A stretch of DNA of 5,285 nucleotides, from assembly GCA_027619145.1 (NCBI GenBank), contig JAQCGA010000332.1, positions 1-5,285 of the forward strand. Reading direction: 5' to 3'. Position 1 is the stretch's first letter, and each line of letters begins with the position of its first letter. Below, piece by piece: positions 1-5,285 of the stretch. Under the pieces are notes generated by a model. That model saw only the letters and a list, made by a program, of their open reading frames with translations. It was not told where the DNA came from and made no database searches. Source of the DNA: a bacterium (GTDB lineage: Bacteria > Latescibacterota > UBA2968 > GCA-2709665). The position numbers were made by a program, and so were the translations under genes.

Positions 1-161
1 AGGAGGTTGAGGAGCAGGTTGAAACCCATGGGCTGGATCGGTTTCTGGATGCGTATGGAAACTGGCTCCGCACGGGGACAGAAACGGACCGGGGTCGTGT
101 GAATCGTTTGGGCGAAGAATTGGGAAAGGCAGACCCGGCTTTCCGGTTTTCGGGAATATGA
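1..161 (+). CDS. C-terminal fragment of an unidentified protein (5' end outside window)
   Basis: An open frame runs from the window edge (first full codon at position 3) to a TGA at 159-161 and encodes the last 52 residues of a protein. The tail is hydrophilic and probably helical, beginning EVEEQVETHGLDRFLDAYG and ending FRFSGI. It has no membrane segment or recognisable motif, so I cannot assign a family. I chose this frame over the other open one (frame 1, which stops near 102) because its amino-acid composition looks like a normal soluble protein and because its stop lies 15 bp before a strong terminator, as expected for the last gene of a unit. The gene converges on the leftward operon. 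A function should be read from the missing upstream part. Confidence 0.6.
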   Translation, partial: EVEEQVETHGLDRFLDAYGNWLRTGTETDRGRVNRLGEELGKADPAFRFSGI

Positions 162-176
162 AGCATCCAGTGAAAT

Positions 177-218
177 AAGAAAAAAGGGCCGAAGCATTTG
201 CTTCGGCCCTTTTTTCTT
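177..218. terminator. Bidirectional intrinsic terminator between convergent genes
   Basis: Two perfectly complementary 19-nt arms (177-195 and 200-218) enclose a 4-nt ATTT loop. The core stem is GGGCCGAAGC/GCTTCGGCCC. It is flanked by AAGAAAAAA on the left and TTTTTTCTT on the right, so either strand gives a GC-rich hairpin followed by a U-rich tract. The hairpin begins 15 bp after the stop of the rightward partial gene and 16 bp after the stop of the leftward 801-aa gene. This symmetry indicates a shared terminator for both. Confidence 0.95.
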
Positions 219-234
219 TACGTGAATGTGCGGG

Positions 235-2640
235 TTATGAAAGGACCGCAATTTGTCCTGGTTTGATTTTTACGGGTTTGTCCGAGCGGTCCGTTTGAAC
301 CGTGGCCTGTTTCCGGCCTGCGTTTCGAGCGAGGATTTCACCTGCGGCCGAGGCGGTAATTTCGAGGGTGCCATCTGTGGTGATGCCGAGGAGTGCTTTC
401 TGGAGTTGCGCGTTGCCGGCTTGGAGGGAGCGCGTGTAGGAGATTGAACGGGCCGTTACGGAGGTAGAGCCTTCGAAGATCGGAATCCAGGGTAACTCGG
501 AGCGTTTTGCGGTGAACTTGAGGTTGGCAGGTTTGGCCGCGAAGTTTGCAATTGAAAGGTGACCGTCTGCCAGCAGGCCAACCGCAGACCTGTGGGTGTC
601 CAGGGTGACGAGTGAGAGGCCTGCGGTTTTGCTGTTGGAGCAGTCCGGCGCGAGCAACGCGGTGAGTTCGGAAATTTGCCCACCACTTTTTACTCGGAAG
701 CTACGGTCGATGCGGCTGAGGGTGAGATCGTCTGCTACAGCCCACCAGGTTTTGTAGAAATGGCGGTTGTGGTACACGGTTTTCCCGGAGCCAGAAAAGA
801 CGATGGCCAGACGATTGTCCACGTTGATTCTGCCGGGGTGTTCATAGGTTTTGATAATGTCGCTTGCAGGATCTGTGCTCACGTAGCTTTTGAAGCGTTC
901 GGATTCTTCTGGTGTATAGAGGGTGCGGTGGCCCCGGCTGTTTTTGAGGGCTTTGAAGTCTTCGTTGATGATGCGGAGGAACCCCTGTTCGACGTTTGTT
1001 ACGGTGATGTTCTGTTGTGCGGTGAGCCGTTCGCAGGAGAGGCTGATGCCACTGGGAAGTCCGGCGAAGAGGACTTCCTGGCGGACCGAACCTTGTGCGC
1101 GGTTCATGACCAGAGCAGCGGCAAACCCATTTTGTTGTTCGTCTACGTGAATGGAGACCTGGTCCTGGCTGTCAGGTTTGTCTTTGACGTTGATGGATGC
1201 GAGGAAAGAATTGGAGGCAGGGGCTACGGTATAGATGCCGTCTTTGTTGAGCGGCAGGGCCATAATGTTGTTGCGCCAGGCGAACGAGGTTTGCCCGGTA
1301 CGGTGGCGGTGAAAGACGAAGCCGGAGTGCGGGTAGACGGTTACACCGCGCATTTTTTTCTCGAATTCGGCTTCGGGTGTGGGCCGTGGGCCGTCTCCGT
1401 GGAGCCGGTGGAAAAGATAGGTCTGGGCTTTGCGGCCAATGTTGGTTTCCAGGATGGTCGCGGGGTCCTGGATGCTGTGTACAGAGGCTGCAATTTGCGG
1501 ATCGTACAGGCGGCCGCCGTTGCTTTCCAGGCGGGCTTCCAGGGTTTTCAGTGCGCACCGTTCCAGGTATGCGCCGTCCGGATCTTTGAGCAATACGGCT
1601 GCTGCGGCGTGTTTGAGGCTTCCCGCGTCCGGTGGGAGATAGGGCCAGTCCATACCCTGTGGGGGGTGGAGGTAGCCCAGCCGGTCTGTGGCGCGTTTGA
1701 GCTGGTCGTAGATTTTCTGGCGGTTGAAGAAGGCATGTTTGGGGAGTTCTTTCCCGTGGGCTCCGTAGACGATGCTCAGAATTCCGGTGAAGTTTATCGA
1801 GGAGGCGGTATAGCTGGGGTGGACCATGCCGTGGTTTTCGGCCATGTAGTCCGGCAGGGCGGTGAAGATTTCTCCGGTGAGCTGGCGTACGGTGTGCGTG
1901 CCGTCCAGGAGAGCGAGGTTCTTGGTGTCTTGCTGCGTTGTGGCTGTGGAGAACATCCAGCGGCGGGCGGTTTCAGCCCAGGTACTGGCTTTGTTGGATT
2001 TGCTCAAGAAGAGTTCTACAGATGCCAGACCACACGAGGTCCAGCCGTTTTCTTCCATCTGGGTATTTGTGTACACACCGCTTTTGGGGGCCATTGTACC
2101 AAAACGTTCGGCGTAGTCCAGGTGAACTTTGGCCAGCATGGTCCAGGTCTCGGCATCTACGAGATCACCCAGGAGCAGGGCAACGACACCCATGCCTGAG
2201 ACGGTGGTGCCGCACTGGCTTTCGCGGAAGAAACCTTTGCCGCGTTCGCCCCATTTTGTACCACAATTTTCCACACGGCCCAGACCTTGTTGTGGGCGCA
2301 CGCAGTCTTCGGGGCCGCTGTCGTGTGTGAAGCAAAGGTAACGCAGGCCTTTGAGGGCTTTTTCACGAAGTTCCTTCCGGGATGCGCCGCCTCGTTTTGC
2401 GTTGTATTCAGGAGAACTGGCTGCTGCGGCAAAGGCGAGGGCCCCGGAGAGGGTTTCGATACCGTACCAGTGGCACCCGCCCAGAAAGTGGCCAGAGTTG
2501 GGGCGGTCCGGCCAGTCGTTGAAATATTCGAGGCCAACGGGAATCCAGTTTTCCAGGACGTGCAGGTATTTGCGGCTTATGGGCGTTTCTTTGGGCCGCA
2601 ATACGGCTTTCCTGTGGTTCGTGAGAAATTTGGCGCTCAT
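235..2640 (-). CDS. Putative polysaccharide lyase-like protein (helical toroid plus beta-sandwich), substrate unknown
   Basis: This is an 801-aa protein with a two-part layout. Residues about 25-415 are helix-rich, with repeated amphipathic helices and aromatic patches (GCHWYGIETL at 55-64, KWGERGKGFFRESQCG at 129-144, AENHGMVHPSYTASS at 267-281, MDWPYLPPDAG at 330-340), as in an (alpha/alpha) toroid. Residues about 430-801 are strand-rich, with few helices and many alternating polar/hydrophobic runs, as in a large beta-sandwich. This order is typical of chondroitin/hyaluronate lyases and heparinase II/III-type enzymes. The His-rich loop with H270, H274 and Y277 is the best candidate for a catalytic site, since such lyases use His/Tyr/Asn or Arg, but I cannot align it. 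The N terminus (MSAKFLTNHRKAVLRPKE) is charged and has no signal peptide, so the protein is probably cytoplasmic. The ATG start is supported by an AAAGGA ribosome site 9 nt upstream. It is the second gene of the operon, 16 bp after the kinase, and ends in TAA just before the shared terminator. It could instead be a glycoside hydrolase or phosphorylase with a toroid fold, or a non-catalytic relative. The toroid assignment is inferred from composition and layout. Confidence 0.5.
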   Translation of the reverse strand: MSAKFLTNHRKAVLRPKETPISRKYLHVLENWIPVGLEYFNDWPDRPNSGHFLGGCHWYGIETLSGALAFAAAASSPEYNAKRGGASRKELREKALKGLRYLCFTHDSGPEDCVRPQQGLGRVENCGTKWGERGKGFFRESQCGTTVSGMGVVALLLGDLVDAETWTMLAKVHLDYAERFGTMAPKSGVYTNTQMEENGWTSCGLASVELFLSKSNKASTWAETARRWMFSTATTQQDTKNLALLDGTHTVRQLTGEIFTALPDYMAENHGMVHPSYTASSINFTGILSIVYGAHGKELPKHAFFNRQKIYDQLKRATDRLGYLHPPQGMDWPYLPPDAGSLKHAAAAVLLKDPDGAYLERCALKTLEARLESNGGRLYDPQIAASVHSIQDPATILETNIGRKAQTYLFHRLHGDGPRPTPEAEFEKKMRGVTVYPHSGFVFHRHRTGQTSFAWRNNIMALPLNKDGIYTVAPASNSFLASINVKDKPDSQDQVSIHVDEQQNGFAAALVMNRAQGSVRQEVLFAGLPSGISLSCERLTAQQNITVTNVEQGFLRIINEDFKALKNSRGHRTLYTPEESERFKSYVSTDPASDIIKTYEHPGRINVDNRLAIVFSGSGKTVYHNRHFYKTWWAVADDLTLSRIDRSFRVKSGGQISELTALLAPDCSNSKTAGLSLVTLDTHRSAVGLLADGHLSIANFAAKPANLKFTAKRSELPWIPIFEGSTSVTARSISYTRSLQAGNAQLQKALLGITTDGTLEITASAAGEILARNAGRKQATVQTDRSDKPVKIKPGQIAVLS

Positions 2641-2649
2641 TTTCTCTTG

Positions 2650-2655
2650 TCCTTT
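2650..2655 (-). promoter_or_regulatory. Ribosome binding site of the 801-aa gene
   Basis: On the minus strand AAAGGA lies 9 nt before the ATG at 2640, inside the 16-bp gap after the kinase stop codon (TAG, 2657-2659). It supports the chosen start and shows the second gene has its own translation signal although it is surely co-transcribed with the kinase. Confidence 0.65.
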
Positions 2656-2656
2656 G

Positions 2657-4216
2657 CTACGGGTTGGATGATGCAGGGCCCAGCTTTCTGGTAGGGTGCT
2701 GGAGGTCTGTGGTACGGTGGTGCAGTTCTTTCACTGCCGGGTAAATTTCCCGGTAAACAGATTCAAAAATTGTGTTGTACGTTTCCACATTTTCGGACAG
2801 CGGGGAAATTGTTGTTCCCTGGTGGCGGAGGGCTGCAAGTGCGTCTGAACTGTCGCGGTACACCCCTGCGCCCAGGCCGCCCAGGATTGCGGCGCCCATC
2901 GCCGTGGCTTCTTCGACCTCGGCAATTTCGATGGTCTGGTTGAGGACGGTGGCCTTGATTTGCATCAAGAGACGGTTGCGCGTGTTGCCTCCAATGGCCA
3001 GAATGCGTTGTGGACGCTGGATTTGCTTGTGGGCTGTGAGAGCGTCCAGAGACAGCCGGAATTCGAAGGCGAGGCCTTCCAGAACGGCGCGAAAGAGCGT
3101 GCCGCGTGTGGCATCTGTGGTGAGGCCGGTGAATACGCCGCGCGAGCCAGGGTCATTGTGTGGCGGGTTTCCCAGGCGCAGATGAGGTTGGTAACAGACA
3201 CCCAGGCTGCCGGGGGGAACCCTTTCGGCTTCACGGATGAGCGTATCATAGTCCACGTCGGTTCCCAGAATCCCGCGCAACCAGTCCACGGATGCTCCAG
3301 AAGCGTAGATGCCACCCAGCGTGTAATAGCGGCCCGGGGCAACGTGTGGACCAGTGGTGTAGCCCTGGGCACAGAGTTTTGGATCGATGACAGGGTGTGT
3401 TTGCGGAATGCACATAGCTTCGGCGGTTCCCAGGGAGTTCAGCAGAATATTGGGGTTTGTCGCACCCACGGCCAGTGCACCGCAGAGGTGGTCGTGTCCT
3501 CCGGTGGAAACCAGGGTGGTTTCAGGTAAGCCGGTTTCTCGGGCAACGTGGGGCAGAACTGGGCCGAGCCGGGTACCAGCGGGCACTACAGGGGCAAACA
3601 GGTCCGGGCGAATGTGTACTGTACCGAGCAAATCTTCGGACCAGGCCAGTCGGTGGATATCCAGGGCGAGCGTGCGGGAGGCCAGGGAATAATCAGAGGC
3701 TTTTTCGCCACAGAGTCGATAGGCGATATAGTCTGCAATATTGAGCCAGGAAACGGCTTTTGCAAAGGCATCCGGGCGGTTCTCTCGGAACCAGAGGATT
3801 TTGCACAGACCAAAAATAGGACGTGGGGGCACTCCTGTGAGGGCGTAGATACGGTCGCGACCGTATGCAGATTCAAGGAGCTCGGCCTGCGGTTTTGTGC
3901 GTGCATCAAACCAGGCGATGATGTCTTCTACGGGCTGTCCTTTGGTATCCAGGAGCACGCCCGATTCACCCATGCTGGCAATGGCGATTCCAGTGATTCG
4001 GTGGGGAATTGAGAGCTGGTCAACGGCAGTCCGGAGGACTCGTACGGTTGTTTCCCAGAGTTCTTCGGGGCGGTGATAGGCCCAGGTGGGCCGAGGGTAA
4101 TGCGTTGGGGTAGGCGCACTGGCCCGGGCCTGGATCTGGCCGGAGCCGTCAAAGACAAGGGCTTTGATGTTCGTTGTGCCGACATCGATACCGGCAAGTA
4201 GAGGAGAAGCGGACAT
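2657..4216 (-). CDS. FGGY-family carbohydrate kinase
   Basis: This is a 519-aa ATP-dependent sugar kinase of the FGGY family (xylulokinase, gluconokinase, ribulokinase, fuculokinase and glycerol kinase relatives), with the usual length and two actin-like domains. Visible marks in order: the N-terminal phosphate-binding loop GIDVGTTNIKALVFD (9-23); SMGESGVLLD (81-90); the substrate-side motif IAWFDART (100-107); GGHDHLCGAL (239-248), whose D242 sits where the family places its catalytic base; LGTAEA (262-267) near the nucleotide site; the PHL...DPGSRGVFTGLT segment (344-365); and the C-terminal signature IGGNTRNRLLMQ...EEATAMGAA (408-443). All expected core residues are present, so it should be active. 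Substrate choice within FGGY cannot be read from motifs. The GGHDH form differs from the GGGDN form I associate with xylulokinase and resembles less-studied sugar or sugar-acid kinases. The last ~20 residues are a hydrophilic tail that adds little to the fold. It is the first gene of the leftward operon, with the 801-aa putative lyase following 16 bp later. An AGGA site 7 nt upstream of the ATG and the N-terminal position of the phosphate loop support this start. Confidence 0.93.
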   Translation of the reverse strand: MSASPLLAGIDVGTTNIKALVFDGSGQIQARASAPTPTHYPRPTWAYHRPEELWETTVRVLRTAVDQLSIPHRITGIAIASMGESGVLLDTKGQPVEDIIAWFDARTKPQAELLESAYGRDRIYALTGVPPRPIFGLCKILWFRENRPDAFAKAVSWLNIADYIAYRLCGEKASDYSLASRTLALDIHRLAWSEDLLGTVHIRPDLFAPVVPAGTRLGPVLPHVARETGLPETTLVSTGGHDHLCGALAVGATNPNILLNSLGTAEAMCIPQTHPVIDPKLCAQGYTTGPHVAPGRYYTLGGIYASGASVDWLRGILGTDVDYDTLIREAERVPPGSLGVCYQPHLRLGNPPHNDPGSRGVFTGLTTDATRGTLFRAVLEGLAFEFRLSLDALTAHKQIQRPQRILAIGGNTRNRLLMQIKATVLNQTIEIAEVEEATAMGAAILGGLGAGVYRDSSDALAALRHQGTTISPLSENVETYNTIFESVYREIYPAVKELHHRTTDLQHPTRKLGPASSNP

Positions 4217-4223
4217 CGTTCAT

Positions 4224-4227
4224 TCCT
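4224..4227 (-). promoter_or_regulatory. Ribosome binding site of the kinase gene
   Basis: AGGA on the minus strand lies 7 nt upstream of the kinase ATG (4214-4216). It is short but well placed. A nearby upstream ATG (4221-4223) is out of frame and is not used as the start. Confidence 0.55.
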
Positions 4228-4246
4228 GGTGGGGCGGAGATAACCG

Positions 4247-4273
4247 TTGACAGAAGCCACAATGGTATATACT
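4247..4273 (+). promoter_or_regulatory. Predicted sigma-70-type promoter for the dehydrogenase gene
   Basis: A perfect TTGACA -35 box (4247-4252) is followed after a short 15-nt spacer by TATACT (4268-4273), a 5-of-6 match to the -10 consensus. A 17-nt spacer would instead give the weaker TACTTA. Transcription would begin near 4280, leaving a leader of about 85 nt before the ATG at 4366. This promoter shares its core with the leftward promoter, so the two should compete for polymerase. Confidence 0.5.
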
Positions 4274-4291
4274 TATTGTGTGGAATGTCAA
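4264..4291 (-). promoter_or_regulatory. Predicted sigma-70-type promoter for the kinase / lyase-like operon
   Basis: On the minus strand a perfect TTGACA -35 box (4286-4291) is followed after 16 nt by TATACC (4264-4269) as a possible -10. Other -10 choices within the same TA-rich core are TATATA at 14 nt and ATACCA at 17 nt. Transcription would begin near 4257, giving a leader of about 40 nt before the kinase ATG. The -35 match is strong and the -10 only fair, which suits a regulated promoter. Confidence 0.5.
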
Positions 4292-4353
4292 GCTGAATCC
4301 AGAGGAAGGCCCAAGCGCAGTGTGCGTTTTCACCTGCATCATTTATCATCCAA

Positions 4354-4359
4354 AGGGAG
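4354..4359 (+). promoter_or_regulatory. Ribosome binding site of the dehydrogenase gene
   Basis: AGGGAG, a near-match to the Shine-Dalgarno consensus, ends 6 nt before the ATG at 4366 and fixes that start. The Rossmann glycine loop begins 8 residues into the protein, as expected for this family. Confidence 0.7.
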
Positions 4360-4365
4360 TCTGCG

Positions 4366-5268
4366 ATGGAGAAGATCGGATTTATCGGGTTGGGAATTAT
4401 GGGCAAGCCTATGGCCAAAAACTTGATGAAAGCCGGGTATGATTTGACGTTTTATGCCCGAAAGTCTGAGGTGATTGAGGAAATGGTGGCGCTTGGAGCG
4501 ACGTCGGTGGGGTCTGCGAAGGCTGTGGCACAAGCAACGGATGTTATTCTTACGATCGTGACAGCCGACCCCGAAGTCCAGCAGGTCATTCTGGGAGAAG
4601 ATGGAGTCCTGGAAGGAGCTTCTGAAGGAAAGTTGATTGTGGATATGAGTACGATTTCGCCGTTGACGATTCAGGCGATTGCGGAGGAGGCCAGAAAAAA
4701 AGGCGTGCGTGTGATGGATGCTCCGGTGAGTGGTGGAGATACAGGAGCCATTGCCGGGACGTTGACCCTTATTGTGGGTGGAGAGAATGAGGACGTTGAA
4801 CGCTGTAGGGGTCTGTTTGAAACGATGGGGAAGAAGGAGAATATTTTTCACGTAGGAGGTGTGGGGGTGGGGCAGACGGTGAAGATTATCAACCAGCTCA
4901 TTGGTGGTATCAATATGGCGGCGATTGCCGAAGGGCTTGTGTTGGGGATCAAGGCAGGAGCCGATCCGGAGAAGATGCGGCAGGTGATTGGGGTAAGTTC
5001 AGGGAATTCTACGTTGTTTCAGTTGCGCGTGGCAGATTTTCTATTGAAGGATTCGTTCGAACCCGGGTTCATGCTGGATCTGATGAAAAAAGATCTGGGC
5101 ATTGGGTTGGATCTGGGCAAGGCGCTGAGTGTGCCGGTTCCCATTGGGGCTGCGGCTTACCAGATGTACGCAGCCGCCAGTGGGTTGAATGCGGGGAGTT
5201 TGGACTTTTCGGCGGTGTGTCGTACTATGGAGCACCTGGCGGGGGTGAAGATTGGAAAGGCCGGTTGA
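4366..5268 (+). CDS. NAD(P)-dependent beta-hydroxyacid dehydrogenase (tartronate-semialdehyde reductase / 3-hydroxyisobutyrate dehydrogenase family)
   Basis: This 300-aa cytosolic enzyme matches the family length (about 290-300). Members interconvert a beta-hydroxyacid and its semialdehyde, for example D-glycerate and tartronate semialdehyde, or 3-hydroxyisobutyrate and methylmalonate semialdehyde. An N-terminal Rossmann domain (about 1-164) carries the dinucleotide loop IGFIGLGIMGKPMAKNL (4-20). The substrate-binding motif DAPVSGGDTGAIAGTLTLIVGG lies at 118-139. The interdomain helix GQTVKIINQLIGG (169-181) holds the catalytic lysine K173 with N176. The all-helical C-terminal domain contains LMKKDLGIGLDL (239-250), whose K242-D243 is also conserved. 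All key residues are present. The end of the second strand reads YARKSE (30-35), with R32 where NADP-preferring members carry an arginine, so NADPH is the likelier cofactor (inference). DAPVSGGDTGA fits the tartronate-semialdehyde reductase branch, but 3-hydroxyisobutyrate and L-threonate dehydrogenases share it, so the exact substrate is open. It diverges from the kinase operon across a shared promoter region and probably heads an operon running out of the window. Confidence 0.92.
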   Translation: MEKIGFIGLGIMGKPMAKNLMKAGYDLTFYARKSEVIEEMVALGATSVGSAKAVAQATDVILTIVTADPEVQQVILGEDGVLEGASEGKLIVDMSTISPLTIQAIAEEARKKGVRVMDAPVSGGDTGAIAGTLTLIVGGENEDVERCRGLFETMGKKENIFHVGGVGVGQTVKIINQLIGGINMAAIAEGLVLGIKAGADPEKMRQVIGVSSGNSTLFQLRVADFLLKDSFEPGFMLDLMKKDLGIGLDLGKALSVPVPIGAAAYQMYAAASGLNAGSLDFSAVCRTMEHLAGVKIGKAG

Positions 5269-5285
5269 GGAGTAAGGACGGTACG
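5269..5285 (+). promoter_or_regulatory. Possible ribosome binding site of a next gene beyond the window
   Basis: Directly after the dehydrogenase TGA come GGAG (5269-5272) and AAGGA (5274-5278), with only 7 nt left before the window ends. There is no terminator-like hairpin here. A co-transcribed gene starting at or just past the edge is likely, but its start codon is not visible. Confidence 0.4.

Larger units (their letters stand above)
4247..4291. repeat. Imperfect 45-bp dyad spanning both promoters; candidate operator
   Basis: Two pairs of inverted hexamers share one centre at 4269. The outer pair is TTGACA (4247-4252) with TGTCAA (4286-4291). The inner pair is CACAAT (4258-4263) with ATTGTG (4275-4280). 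A self-complementary GTATATAC octamer (4265-4272) lies half a base off the same centre. The outer pair are the -35 boxes of the opposing promoters. The inner pair is independent of promoter consensus and is the better operator candidate. No regulator gene is in the window, so the binding protein is unknown. Confidence 0.5.

Noticed and set aside
1..102. Alternative frame 1 open from the window edge to TGA near 102
   Set aside because: It stops well short of the terminator and gives a Trp/Met/Arg-rich composition unlike the neighbouring proteins. The frame ending at 161 is the better candidate.
676..2199. A 507-codon open frame on the + strand opposite the 801-aa gene
   Set aside because: Its codons line up exactly with those of the minus-strand gene, a register that stays open when the sense gene lacks TTA, CTA and TCA codons. 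It starts at a TTG without a convincing ribosome site and its protein has no sensible domain pattern. It is a shadow.
2583..2640. Signal peptide at the N terminus of the 801-aa protein
   Set aside because: The first 25 residues contain several Lys, Arg, His and Glu and no hydrophobic stretch, so there is no Sec or Tat signal.
2960..3529. A 189-codon + strand open frame opposite the kinase gene
   Set aside because: It lies entirely within the strongly supported kinase gene, shows no family motif and has no plausible translation signal. It is a shadow.
4263..4275. Possible GntR/FadR-type operator (TGGTATATACTTA)
   Set aside because: The GT and AC half-elements are separated by four bases rather than the spacing typical of FadR-type sites, and the outer bases are not symmetric. 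No regulator gene is in view to support it.
4276..4286. TTGTGTGGAAT is identical to a stretch of the E. coli lac promoter region
   Set aside because: An 11-bp match without the lac operator half-sites or a CRP site around it is best explained by chance. It gives no ground to call a LacI or CRP site.

Overview
This window is bacterial DNA of moderately high GC content with tightly packed genes. It carries three complete protein genes, the tail of a fourth, one shared divergent control region and one two-way terminator. The large helical-barrel protein with no close textbook relative, the carbohydrate kinase and the sugar-acid dehydrogenase together suggest a heterotrophic, glycan-using bacterium. 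Poribacteria, Latescibacterota or Planctomycetes-type lineages would fit, but this is an impression from gene content: there is no marker gene to prove it.

Layout. Positions 1-161 hold the last 52 codons of a rightward gene of unknown function. A perfect 19-bp inverted repeat flanked by A and T runs (177-218) then serves as a terminator for that gene and for the leftward operon that meets it head-on. The leftward operon (4216 down to 235) has two genes 16 bp apart: first an FGGY-family carbohydrate kinase (519 aa), then an 801-aa protein that looks like a helical toroid followed by a beta-sandwich, the architecture of polysaccharide lyases and related enzymes. To the right, a 149-bp divergent intergenic region (4217-4365) separates this operon from a rightward 300-aa beta-hydroxyacid dehydrogenase (4366-5268) of the tartronate-semialdehyde reductase / 3-hydroxyisobutyrate dehydrogenase family. 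A Shine-Dalgarno-like stretch just after its stop suggests the rightward operon continues past the window edge.

How it may work together (inference): the 801-aa protein would process an oligosaccharide or uronate-type glycan inside the cell, the kinase would phosphorylate a released sugar or sugar acid, and the dehydrogenase would reduce or oxidise a short hydroxyacid such as tartronate semialdehyde. The two transcription units appear to be controlled from one point. Perfect TTGACA boxes face each other on opposite strands, 33 bp apart, over a shared AT-rich core, and both lie in an imperfect dyad centred at 4269. The two promoters therefore overlap and one regulator could control both.

No tRNA, rRNA, CRISPR array, insertion sequence or phage gene was seen.
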